Positions 6,135 through 13,098 of a DNA stretch of 13,168 nucleotides are shown here, in pieces. The stretch is from NCBI GenBank assembly GCA_016764835.1, contig JAESRD010000119.1, positions 1 through 13,168 of the forward strand. Direction: 5' to 3'. The notes under the pieces were generated by a model that made no database searches, was not told the DNA's origin, and worked only from the letters and a program-made list of their open reading frames with translations. The number at the start of each line of letters is the position of its first letter. Within the stretch, counting starts at the first letter, position 1. The DNA is from Paracoccaceae bacterium (GTDB lineage Bacteria; Pseudomonadota; Alphaproteobacteria; Rhodobacterales; Rhodobacteraceae). The translations under genes were made by a program, and so were the position numbers.

Positions 6135-6848
6135 TTAAAACCGGACCGAAAGGTCCTGTAGCCAATAGGGTAATACGCCAATGAGCCAGCCCTCAGCGTA
6201 GCGTTGCAGATCAAAGAACAGAGCGATCCCGACCAGAATAAAGATGATGCCCATCAGCGGTTTGGCCCGTGCGGCCAGCCCGCGCAGCCAGCCTTGCCGG
6301 GCGCGGATAGCGCTTTGCGCACCGTAGCCGAGGCCGAGGATGATGGTCGAGACACCTGCCGCGAAACTGATCATTATCGCCCCGGCCCAGCCGAGGCTTT
6401 GACCGGTTGAGGCAAGAGCTATCGCGCCGCCCAAAGTTGGGCCAATGCAGGGCACCCAGACCGCACCCAAGAGCAAGCCGCCCAGAAACTGGCCGCGCAG
6501 AGTCGAACGTTCGGTCCGATCAATGCCCGCATCGGCGCGGGCCGATATACCGGCTGTTGCCGCCTCAAACCGCTGGCTAAACCTAGGCACCAAAAGCACG
6601 ATGCCGAAGATGATCATCACCACGGCACTGATTTTGGCGACAAATTCAGGCGTTAGCCCCAATGCCGCCCCAAACACTGCCAGCCCAAAGCCCAGCACCA
6701 CAAACGACACGCTCATACCCGCCGCCAGCGCCACCGGGCCAAGCCTGCTGGTCTGTAGCGCGCCGGCCAGCACGATCGGCAGCACCGGCAAGACGCAGGG
6801 GTTTATCAGCGTCAGCAATCCGGCAAGATAGGCGAGTATTAAATCCAT
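6135..6848 (-). CDS. ccdA: CcdA-type membrane thiol-disulfide transporter (DsbD transmembrane domain family)
   Basis: An inner-membrane protein of 237 aa that carries reducing power from cytoplasmic thioredoxin to the periplasm. Six hydrophobic segments are visible, at about 1-28, 37-63, 70-88, 120-145, 155-180 and 195-212. The redox pair is present: C18 in LINPCVLPVLP (helix 1) and C134 in VWVPCIGPTLGG (helix 4), both next to the conserved prolines. A hydrophilic loop around 89-118 is typical of this family. The ATG at 6848 has only a weak GAG upstream. It is followed by the exported thioredoxin-like gene, a split version of DsbD. No cytochrome c biogenesis genes are in view. Confidence 0.93.
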   Translation of the reverse strand: MDLILAYLAGLLTLINPCVLPVLPIVLAGALQTSRLGPVALAAGMSVSFVVLGFGLAVFGAALGLTPEFVAKISAVVMIIFGIVLLVPRFSQRFEAATAGISARADAGIDRTERSTLRGQFLGGLLLGAVWVPCIGPTLGGAIALASTGQSLGWAGAIMISFAAGVSTIILGLGYGAQSAIRARQGWLRGLAARAKPLMGIIFILVGIALFFDLQRYAEGWLIGVLPYWLQDLSVRF

Positions 6849-6871
6849 ATCTCTGCATGCGTTGCCCGCGC

Positions 6872-6903
6872 CGCCCTGTCAGCCCAAAATCGGGTTACAG
6901 GCG
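6872..6903 (-). other. Imperfect hairpin in the ccdA leader region
   Basis: CGCC-(C)-TGT (6872-6879) pairs with ACAGGCG (6897-6903), with one bulged base. An inner CCC/GGG pair (6883-6885 with 6892-6894) lies inside. It sits between the EamA stop and the ccdA start and lacks a U tract, so it is not an obvious terminator. It may be a leader structure or weak transcription stop. Confidence 0.35.
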
Positions 6904-6937
6904 GTCACTTCGGCGTGGCTGAACAGTTATCACCTTG

Positions 6938-7819
6938 TTATCGGGTCGGTGTCTGGCGGGCACGAGAGATCTGCACCGCCAAGATCCCCAACGTGATAAT
7001 GCCAATGCCGACCAGCTCGCGCCAGCCAAAGCTTTCGCCCAAAAGCACCGCCGCAATCGCCACGCCAAAGAACGGGTTTAGAAAGTGAAATGTTGCGGCT
7101 TTGACAGCGCCTATGCGCCCGACCAGCAGGAACCAAACGTAGGTTGCCAGCAGCCCCGGCACCAGCGTCGTATAGGCAAATGCCGCGCCAAGTTGCCATG
7201 TCCATGTCACGACAAACGGCTCAAATATCAGCGCCACCACGCCCAGCACCGCTGACCCAACCAACATTTGCAGGCCGACCACCATCAGCAGGTTATCGCG
7301 CGACGTGGCGGCACCGCGCACCGCCAATGTCGCCACCGTCAGCGCCACAACCCCGCCGATGCATAAAGCGATGCCCATCATATCGGCGCCGCCCGAAAGC
7401 CGCCCGCTCATGATCAGCACCACGCCTGCCAGTCCTACGGCCAACCCAGCCACGGCCAGCGGGGCCGGGCGCTCGCTATAAACAAACCAACCTGCCAGGG
7501 CCACCAACATCGGCATGAGCGAGGCAATAATCGCGGCGACAGAGGCCTCGATCCACTGCATGGCGACAAAGTTCATGCCGAGGTAAAGCGCGTTCTGACA
7601 GATGCCAAAGATCAGCACAGTGCGCCATTGCTGCGGGCTTAACCGGGCCGATTGGCCAAGCAAAGCTGCCAGCGCCACGCCGATGACCCCCGACACCGCA
7701 AACCGCAGCGCCAGCGCCGTCAGCGGCGGCGCAAATTCGACGATGATCCGCGCCGAGGTGAAAGCCGATGACCACATCAGTGCAAAGGCCAGCCCCATAA
7801 AGATCGCACGCATATCCAT
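6938..7819 (-). CDS. EamA/DMT-superfamily transporter (RhaT-like drug/metabolite exporter)
   Basis: An inner-membrane protein of 293 aa with about ten helices in two EamA repeats. The first repeat starts MDMRAIFMGLAFALMWSSAF and contains PPLTALALRFAVSG and ALYLGMNFVAMQWIEASVAAII. The second begins near GIALCIGGVVALTVATL and ends FHFLNPFFGVAIAAVLLGES, with the family's F-LNPxxGVxxAxxLLGE pattern, then IGIITLGILAVQ. It probably exports a small metabolite; the substrate cannot be read from sequence. The start at 7819 is favoured by GAGGAT upstream; a second ATG lies two codons later. It follows the HU gene on the same strand, after a strong terminator, so it likely has its own promoter. Confidence 0.9.
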   Translation of the reverse strand: MDMRAIFMGLAFALMWSSAFTSARIIVEFAPPLTALALRFAVSGVIGVALAALLGQSARLSPQQWRTVLIFGICQNALYLGMNFVAMQWIEASVAAIIASLMPMLVALAGWFVYSERPAPLAVAGLAVGLAGVVLIMSGRLSGGADMMGIALCIGGVVALTVATLAVRGAATSRDNLLMVVGLQMLVGSAVLGVVALIFEPFVVTWTWQLGAAFAYTTLVPGLLATYVWFLLVGRIGAVKAATFHFLNPFFGVAIAAVLLGESFGWRELVGIGIITLGILAVQISRARQTPTR

Positions 7820-7840
7820 GCTGTATTTATCCTCGCAGAA

Positions 7841-7873
7841 ATGAAAAAGGGCCGCCCTGAGGCGACCCTTTCC
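7841..7873 (-). terminator. Rho-independent terminator after the HU-family gene
   Basis: AAAGGGCCGCC (7846-7856) and GGCGACCCTTT (7861-7871) form an 11-bp stem with one mismatch and a 4-nt loop. On the minus strand the stem ends in CCC followed by TTTTTC, a good U tract. This is the clearest intrinsic terminator in the window. Confidence 0.88.
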
Positions 7874-7885
7874 TAAAATGCGAGA

Positions 7886-7901
7886 GGCTGCAAGTGCAGC
7901 C
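7886..7901 (-). other. Small perfect hairpin just after the HU-family stop codon
   Basis: GGCTGC (7886-7891) and GCAGCC (7896-7901) form a 6-bp stem with a 4-nt loop, between the HU stop and the terminator. It may shield the message end from 3' nucleases. Confidence 0.45.
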
Positions 7902-7907
7902 AACTGC

Positions 7908-8195
7908 TTAGTCGTTAACGCTGTCTTTAAGCGCCTTAGCGACAGTAATTTTTACCACGCGGTCAGCGTCCTTTTTGATCTGTTCTTTGGTGGCAGGGTT
8001 GCGCACCATACGCTCAGGCCGGTCACGGCAATAGATTTTGCCAATGCCGGGCAGGGTCACTGCACCGCCGCCCGCAACTTCGCGGGTGATGATTGTTGTC
8101 AGCGCGTCAAGCGATGCTGCTGCGGTTTTCTTGTCTGCGCCTGTTTCTTCGGCCAGTGCTGCTACGAGCTGCGCTTTTGTCAGTGGTTTCGACAT
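7908..8195 (-). CDS. HU-family DNA-binding protein
   Basis: A 95-aa nucleoid protein that bends and wraps DNA as a dimer. The N-terminal helices read LTKAQLVAALAEETGADKKT. The HU core follows with VTLPGIGKIYCRDRPERMVRNPATKE. RNPATKE is the tip of the beta-arm that enters the minor groove (usual form RNPxTG), so R-N-P is intact and G is K here. The C-terminal helix reads VVKITVAKALKDSVN. Length fits the family. ATG 8195 has GAGGGAAAA upstream. It stands alone between two terminators. Whether it acts as an HU or an IHF-like protein cannot be told. Confidence 0.94.
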   Translation of the reverse strand: MSKPLTKAQLVAALAEETGADKKTAAASLDALTTIITREVAGGGAVTLPGIGKIYCRDRPERMVRNPATKEQIKKDADRVVKITVAKALKDSVND

Positions 8196-8275
8196 GGTTT
8201 GTTTTCCCTCTTATTGCCCGATGGCTTGTGGATGTTTTCCGCGATCCCACGGTATGTTGTGAATCTCCACAACGA

Positions 8276-8300
8276 AAAGGGTCTCGATGCAAGACCCTTT
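8276..8300 (-). terminator. Hairpin terminator after amn
   Basis: AAAGGGTCT (8276-8284) and AGACCCTTT (8292-8300) form a perfect 9-bp stem with a 7-nt loop, 28 nt past the amn stop. On the minus strand it is followed by TCGTTG after CCCTTT, so the U tract is short (TTTT). Confidence 0.65.
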
Positions 8301-8328
8301 CGCACATTTAGTAGCATAATCACGCGAT

Positions 8329-9813
8329 TCAGAGAAATGCCGTCTCTTCAAAGCTACGTAACTTGCGACTATGCAGCCTTTCCAGCGGCATTTCGCGCAA
8401 AAGCTCCATGGCCTTAATGCCGATCATAAGGTGCCGCGAGACCTGAGTTTTGTAAAAATCAGAGGCCATGCCGGGTAGTTTTAGCTCGCCATGTAGCGGC
8501 TTGTCAGAGACGCAAAGCAAGGTGCCGTAAGGCACGCGAAAGCGGAATCCATTGGCGGCGATGGTTGCACTTTCCATGTCCAAAGCCACAGCGCGGCTTT
8601 GGCTCAGCCGCTGCACTGGGCCTGACGGGTCGCGCAGCTCCCAGTTGCGGTTGTCTAGGCTGGCAACAGTGCCGGTGCGCATGATCCGCTTCAGCTCATA
8701 GCCCTGAAGTTGGGTCACGTCCTCAACCGCCAGTTCAAGTGCGATCTGCACCTCGGCCAGCGGCGGAATTGGCACCCAGACCGGCAGGTCATCATCCAGC
8801 ACTTTATCTTCGCGCAGGTAAGCATGGGCCAGCACAAAGTCGCCCAGCCGCTGCGAGTTGCGCAAGCCCGCGCAATGGCCAACCATCAGCCAAGCATGCG
8901 GCCGCAGCACGGCAATATGGTCGGTCGCGGTTTTGGCGTTTGACGGGCCAACGCCAATATTCACCAGCGTGATCCCCTGACCGTTAGCACGCACCAGATG
9001 GTAAGACGGCATTTGTGGCAGTTTGGCCGGGGCGGGCAGCGGCTGGTCTGGCCCGGTAATCTCTTGGTTGCCGGGGCCGACAAACTTCAGGTAGCCACTG
9101 CCGGGTTCGGCCAGCATCTTGCGCGCATAGGCCTCAAACTCTTCGACATAGAACTGATAATTGGTGAACAGCACATGGTTCTGAAAGTGGTTGGGCGTGG
9201 TCGCGGTGTAATGCGACAGCCGAGCCAGCGAGTAATCAATCCGTTGTGCCGTGAACGGGGCCAGCGGCATGGCGCCGTCAGGGTAGAGATAGCCCGCGCC
9301 ATTGACAATATCGTCATTGGTGGTGTCCAGATCTGGCACGTCGAACACATCACGTAGCGTGAAATCAGCGGCACCTTCTTGGGGCACGCTGATGTTTGTA
9401 TCATTGGCGACAGCAAAATGCACGGGCATCGGCGTCGTGCTCGGGCCAATGATCACCGGCATATTATGGTTCTGAATGAGCAAGCTGATCTGCTGGATCA
9501 GATAATGCTCAAACAGGTCGGGCCGGGTGACGGTGGTGACATAAGTACCGGGCTGCGAGACATGGCCAAAGGACAGCCGGCTATCGACTGGGGCAAAGCT
9601 ATCAACCCTAAACCGGATCTCGGGGTAGAACGCCCTGTAGCGGGCGGTTGCGCTGCTTTCGGACATCGCCGCGCTGAACTTCTCGCACAGAAACGCCGTG
9701 GCGCTGTCGTAGAGTTCGCGCAGCCGGGCCACGGCGGCGGCGGCGTCGGAAAACGCTTCGGGTTCGGGGTGCTCGGGGGTGACAATCTTTGTGGCGGTTG
9801 GCGTCCTGTTCAT
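8329..9813 (-). CDS. amn: AMP nucleosidase
   Basis: A cytoplasmic enzyme that hydrolyses AMP to adenine and ribose 5-phosphate, lowering AMP and feeding purine salvage. The 494-aa product is close to the E. coli Amn length. The N-terminal domain shows GTYVTTVTRPDLF (89-101) and RRVDFSLARL-like RIDYSLARLSHYT (191-203). The C-terminal nucleoside phosphorylase fold has GQGITLVNIGVGPSNAKT (278-295), WLMVGHCAGLRNSQRLGD, RTGTVASLDNRNWELR and AVALDMESATIAANGFRFRV (about 408-427) followed by VSDKPLHGE. The M-E-S-A-T string contains the expected purine/ribose contacts. The ATG overlaps the ade stop as ATGA, with GAGGAAA upstream inside ade, so the two are translationally coupled. Confidence 0.96.
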   Translation of the reverse strand: MNRTPTATKIVTPEHPEPEAFSDAAAAVARLRELYDSATAFLCEKFSAAMSESSATARYRAFYPEIRFRVDSFAPVDSRLSFGHVSQPGTYVTTVTRPDLFEHYLIQQISLLIQNHNMPVIIGPSTTPMPVHFAVANDTNISVPQEGAADFTLRDVFDVPDLDTTNDDIVNGAGYLYPDGAMPLAPFTAQRIDYSLARLSHYTATTPNHFQNHVLFTNYQFYVEEFEAYARKMLAEPGSGYLKFVGPGNQEITGPDQPLPAPAKLPQMPSYHLVRANGQGITLVNIGVGPSNAKTATDHIAVLRPHAWLMVGHCAGLRNSQRLGDFVLAHAYLREDKVLDDDLPVWVPIPPLAEVQIALELAVEDVTQLQGYELKRIMRTGTVASLDNRNWELRDPSGPVQRLSQSRAVALDMESATIAANGFRFRVPYGTLLCVSDKPLHGELKLPGMASDFYKTQVSRHLMIGIKAMELLREMPLERLHSRKLRSFEETAFL

Positions 9814-11609
9814 GCGTTTTCCTCAAATAATTCGGTAAGTTCAAATGTGCGGACATCCACAAGGCCGAGATCCGAAATCCGCAGCTCGGGAATAACCACC
9901 AGTGCCAACAGCGAATGTTGCATATAAGCATTGTTAAGTGTGCAGCCACAGGCTTCCATCGCCGCGACCATCCGGTCAGCGTCGGCGGCAACTTCGGCGG
10001 CGGGCCGGTCAGACATCAGCCCGGCAATCGGCAGCCTGACCAGCGCCAGCTCTGCCCCGTCTTTCCAAACGGTCACGCCGCCGCCAACCTCGCCCAGCCG
10101 GTTGGCCGCCGCCGCCATCATGGCCCGGTCTGTGCCGACGACAATCATATGGTGGCTGTCATGGGCGACGGTGCTGGCCATAGCCATGCGCCCCTCGTAG
10201 CCAAAGCCACTAACAAAGGCATTGCTCACCCCGCCCGTGCCCCTGTGCCGCTCAACAAGTGCGATCTGGCAAACACCATCCACGCCCTCGACCAGACCTT
10301 CTATCACCGGCAACTCAGCCGTCAGCGCCTTGGTCGGCGCTTGGTTTTCGACCACGCCAATCACCTTGGCCTTGACCGCATTCGCCCCTTCAGGCGCGGC
10401 AATCGCATAATCAGCAGCCACCAGCTCTTTGCCCAAGTTTACCGTGGCTCGCGCGCTGTCAGGCCAATTGTAATGCGGACAGTCAATGGCAATGACGCCG
10501 TCTTCGGCCACAAGCACACCGCGCGCATAAACCGCCTCAATCGGCAGCTCACTCAGCGATGAGGTGATGACCATGTCAGCCCGGCGTCCGGGTGCTATGC
10601 TGCCCAGCTCGCGCTCTAGCCCAAAATGGCTGGCCGTGTTGATCGTCGCCATTTGCAGCGCCACAACCGGCTCGCAACCGCACACAATAGCGTGGCGCAC
10701 CACCCGGTCCATATGGCCCTCATTGATCAGCGTGCCAGAGTGGCAGTCATCAGTGCACAAAATAAAGTTGCGCGGATCGAGACCCTTCTCAGTAATCGCC
10801 GTGATCTGGCTCTCAGCATCATACCAAGCGCTGCCCAGCCGCAACATTGAGCGCATGCCTTGGCGCACCCGGTCTATAGCATCGGACTTGCGGGTGCCCT
10901 CATGGTCATCCGCCGGGCCGCCAGCAACATAGGCGTGAAACGCTGGGCCGCGGTCGGGCGAAGCATAATGGCCGCCGACGGTTTTGCCGGCCCGCATGGT
11001 CGCGGCCATCTCAGCCAGCATCTGCGGGTCGGCATTTATCACGCCGGGATAGTTCATCATCTCGCCCAGCCCGATAATGCCGGGCCATGTCATCGCCTGC
11101 GCCACATCATCTGGGCCGATCTCAAAGCCAGTGGTCTCCAGCCCCGGCGCCGAGGGCGCGCAAGACGGCATCTGGGTGTAGATGTTGATCACCTGCATCT
11201 GCGCCTCATCATGCATCATCCGCACGCCCTCAAGCCCAAGCACATTGGCGATCTCATGCGGGTCGGTGAACATGGTCGTGGTGCCATGTGGAATAACCGC
11301 AGCGGCAAATTCCGCCGGGGTCAGCATGCCGCTTTCAATATGCATATGGCCGTCGCACAGGCCGGGGATGATATAGCGGCCATCCGCTTCAACGACCTTG
11401 GTATTTGGGCCAATGCAATGGCTTGCATCAGGGCCAACATAAGCAAACCGGCCAGAGGCAACTGCGATCTGCCAGCCCTCAAGCTTTTCACGGCTCTGAA
11501 CATTAACAACAATGCCGCCTCTGATCACCAGATCAGCAGCCGCGCGCCCGGCGGCAACAGCAACCAGATGGGGGGCCAGTTCGGCCCAAGATTTCAGTGG
11601 ATTTTCCAT
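9810..11609 (-). CDS. ade: Adenine deaminase
   Basis: A cytoplasmic metal-dependent hydrolase that converts adenine to hypoxanthine and ammonia. The product is 599 aa, within the usual range. Amidohydrolase metal ligands are visible: GLCDGHMHIESGML (HMH at 88-90), MFTDPHEIANV, GEMMNYPGV, GGHY, and CTDDCHSGTLINEGHMD. The C-terminal domain has HDSHHMIVVGTD and ends ...VRTFELTELFEENA. The start at ATG 11609 was preferred to the GTG five codons upstream because AGGA lies 7-8 nt before it. It is the first gene of a two-gene unit with amn, whose product adenine is its substrate. Confidence 0.96.
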   Translation of the reverse strand: MENPLKSWAELAPHLVAVAAGRAAADLVIRGGIVVNVQSREKLEGWQIAVASGRFAYVGPDASHCIGPNTKVVEADGRYIIPGLCDGHMHIESGMLTPAEFAAAVIPHGTTTMFTDPHEIANVLGLEGVRMMHDEAQMQVINIYTQMPSCAPSAPGLETTGFEIGPDDVAQAMTWPGIIGLGEMMNYPGVINADPQMLAEMAATMRAGKTVGGHYASPDRGPAFHAYVAGGPADDHEGTRKSDAIDRVRQGMRSMLRLGSAWYDAESQITAITEKGLDPRNFILCTDDCHSGTLINEGHMDRVVRHAIVCGCEPVVALQMATINTASHFGLERELGSIAPGRRADMVITSSLSELPIEAVYARGVLVAEDGVIAIDCPHYNWPDSARATVNLGKELVAADYAIAAPEGANAVKAKVIGVVENQAPTKALTAELPVIEGLVEGVDGVCQIALVERHRGTGGVSNAFVSGFGYEGRMAMASTVAHDSHHMIVVGTDRAMMAAAANRLGEVGGGVTVWKDGAELALVRLPIAGLMSDRPAAEVAADADRMVAAMEACGCTLNNAYMQHSLLALVVIPELRISDLGLVDVRTFELTELFEENA

Positions 11610-11913
11610 CTTTAATCCTGACACAAATTTGCGGGCAACTGCAAGGGGGGGCCTTAGGACGCGAATGTGACAGGCGCATGACTGGTGTGGAGGATGAAAT
11701 TGTGCGGGGCCGCGCCTGCCGATCGAACCCGATTTCGGCCATTTTGACGCCGGATGCGCGGGGCTCCGCTTAGTTACACGCCTCTATTTCAGGCCCCGCC
11801 GCCAAGCCGTGAGCGAAAATTACCGGCGATCGAAATTTACGTAATATTAACGATGTTGCCCAATTATTAGACCTGCGGTGGGGGCGTTACAGCCAAGAAC
11901 CGTAGTCGATGTT

Positions 11914-11971
11914 AAGCATTACGCCCTGCCCAAGGCCTCGGGTGGGGCGCCCTTTAGCTATTGTAATGCTT
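11914..11971 (+). other. Long inverted repeat, possible structured RNA or double operator
   Basis: AAGCATTAC (11914-11922) is a perfect match to GTAATGCTT (11963-11971). Directly inside, GCCCTGCCC (11923-11931) pairs with GGGTGGGGC (11940-11948), two of nine pairs being G-U, around an 8-nt loop. The left arm is continuous for 18 nt; a 14-nt bulge interrupts the right arm. It lies upstream of the promoter-like pair at 11976-12005 in the direction of the SDR gene. Confidence 0.45.
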
Positions 11972-11975
11972 GCAT

Positions 11976-12005
11976 TTGTCCCGTTTTCAAGCGACAAAGT
12001 ATAAG
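11976..12005 (+). promoter_or_regulatory. Candidate promoter of the SDR gene
   Basis: TTGTCC (11976-11981) and TATAAG (12000-12005) are 18 bp apart. The -10 matches five of six consensus positions and the -35 four of six. Transcription would start near 12012, giving a leader of about 115 nt that includes the inverted repeats at 12023-12058. Confidence 0.45.
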
Positions 12006-12022
12006 GCGATGATGTTTCTTTG

Positions 12023-12058
12023 ACCAAGCTTTATGGGTTTACGTAAACATGGCTTGGT
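12023..12058 (+). promoter_or_regulatory. Nested inverted repeat with perfect palindrome GTTTACGTAAAC
   Basis: The 12-bp palindrome GTTTACGTAAAC (12037-12048) is flanked by ACCAAGC (12023-12029) and GCTTGGT (12052-12058). The two symmetry centres differ by about 2 bp. The right arm is followed by TTTAG, so as RNA it could act as a weak attenuator; as DNA it could be an operator. A further CCAAGC lies at 12073-12078. Confidence 0.5.
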
Positions 12059-12125
12059 TTTAGATTCAATTGCCAAGCAATGTGTTGTTTGAGCCCGCCT
12101 TGGGCGTGAGGGGATCAGAAATTAT

Positions 12126-13043
12126 ATGGTGAATACGCTACTTTCTATTGGACATGGCTATTGCGCGCGCGCTTTGGCAGAAGTGTTAATGCCGAAAGGC
12201 TGGCGGGTTATCGGCACAACGCGCAGCATCAAAAGTGCCGATGAAATCGCTATTTCGGGGGCCGAGCCTGTGCTGTGGTCTGACACGGCGACAGCACCAT
12301 TGCTCGCAGCGCTAAAAAGCGCCACGCATGTGCTGATATCGGCCTCGCCAGATTTACAACCATCCGGGGCGGCAGGCCCAAACGGCCAGCCCTATTCTGA
12401 CCCTGTATTGCGGTCGATCGGCGCGCGCTTTCTGGCAGACACACCCAAACTCAAATGGGTTGGCTATCTGTCAACCACTGGCGTCTACGGCGATGCAAAG
12501 GGCGCATGGGTCACCGAAAACACCCCGCTTACTCCAACAACAGCCCGTGGCAAATCCAGAAAACTGGCCGAAGCTGAATGGGCCGCAATTGCCAATTTGC
12601 CGCTGCATATTTTCCGTCTTGCGGGCATCTATGGCCCCGGCCGTGGTCCGCTTGAAAAGGTGCTTGCCGGTACAGCCCGCCGGATTGTTAAAGCCGGTCA
12701 GGTTTTCTCGCGGATCCATGTTGAGGATATCACCCAAGTTCTTGAGGCCTCAATAGCCATGCCCGCGCCGGGCACGGTCTATAATGTTTGCGATGATGAT
12801 CCGGCCCCGCCGGAGCTGGTTATCGCCCATGCGGCGCGGTTGCTCGGGCTGCCTGTGCCCAAGGCTGAGTTCTTTAAGGATGCCGAAATGACGGCCATGT
12901 CGCGCAGTTTCTACTCCGAATCCAAACGGGTTTGTAATCTGCGACTCAAAGAAGATTTGGGCGTCAAACTGCGCTATCCCGAATACCGCGAAGGGCTGGC
13001 GGCTTTGGTCCGCAGTAGCCAGGCCGTGCTCAGGCGGCGCTGA
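12126..13043 (+). CDS. Atypical SDR-family (NAD-dependent epimerase-like, YeeZ-type) protein
   Basis: A cytoplasmic 305-aa protein with a Rossmann fold. The N terminus LLSIGHGYCARALAEVL (5-21) fits a GxGxxA nucleotide-binding loop, and TTRS at 31-34 follows the second strand, suggesting NADP preference by its Arg. The core shows YLSTTGVYGD (114-123), the extended-SDR ST-VYG motif, then PLTPTTARGKSRKLAEAEW. At the usual catalytic YxxxK site the residues are R141 and R145 instead of Tyr and Lys. FRLAGIYGPGRGPLEK and YNVCDDDP are typical of the extended family. GAGGGG lies about 11 nt before the ATG. The reaction is unknown; it may be a reductase with unusual chemistry or only bind nucleotide. 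Confidence 0.85.
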   Translation: MVNTLLSIGHGYCARALAEVLMPKGWRVIGTTRSIKSADEIAISGAEPVLWSDTATAPLLAALKSATHVLISASPDLQPSGAAGPNGQPYSDPVLRSIGARFLADTPKLKWVGYLSTTGVYGDAKGAWVTENTPLTPTTARGKSRKLAEAEWAAIANLPLHIFRLAGIYGPGRGPLEKVLAGTARRIVKAGQVFSRIHVEDITQVLEASIAMPAPGTVYNVCDDDPAPPELVIAHAARLLGLPVPKAEFFKDAEMTAMSRSFYSESKRVCNLRLKEDLGVKLRYPEYREGLAALVRSSQAVLRRR

Positions 13044-13054
13044 TTTTTGCGCAA

Positions 13055-13098
13055 GGTGCGGCCGTTGGGCAAAGCGCGCCTACGGGCCGGGCCGCACC
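13055..13098. terminator. Weak GC-rich inverted repeat after the SDR gene
   Basis: GGTGCGGCC (13055-13063) and GGCCGCACC (13090-13098) form a perfect 9-bp stem with a 26-nt loop, 12 nt past the SDR stop. No U tract follows, and the right part overlaps the possible gene end at 13080, so a terminator role is doubtful. Confidence 0.3.

Larger units (their letters stand above)
11610..12125. other. Intergenic region of about 0.5 kb between ade and the SDR gene, with symmetric elements but no gene
   Basis: The region separates two divergently read genes. I see no convincing coding frame, tRNA or known RNA family. Its left part (11640-11820) holds a seven-G run and weak GC-rich inverted repeats such as GCGGGGC (11758-11764) with GCCCCGC (11793-11799). 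The right part holds the long stem at 11914-11971, a promoter-like pair at 11976-12005, the palindrome at 12037-12048 and paired CCAAGC/GCTTGG sites. No clear ade promoter is visible. Confidence 0.6.

Noticed and set aside
7820..7903. 28-residue N-terminal extension of the EamA transporter
   Set aside because: It runs through the HU terminator hairpin and is not hydrophobic; ATG 7819 has GAGGAT upstream.
9915..11615. Long plus-strand open frames opposite ade
   Set aside because: They are shadows of ade, whose metal-binding motifs leave no doubt about the coding strand.
11700..11745. tRNA-like string GATCGAACCC in the intergenic region
   Set aside because: No acceptor, D or anticodon arm can be formed around it, and the T-loop is not standard.
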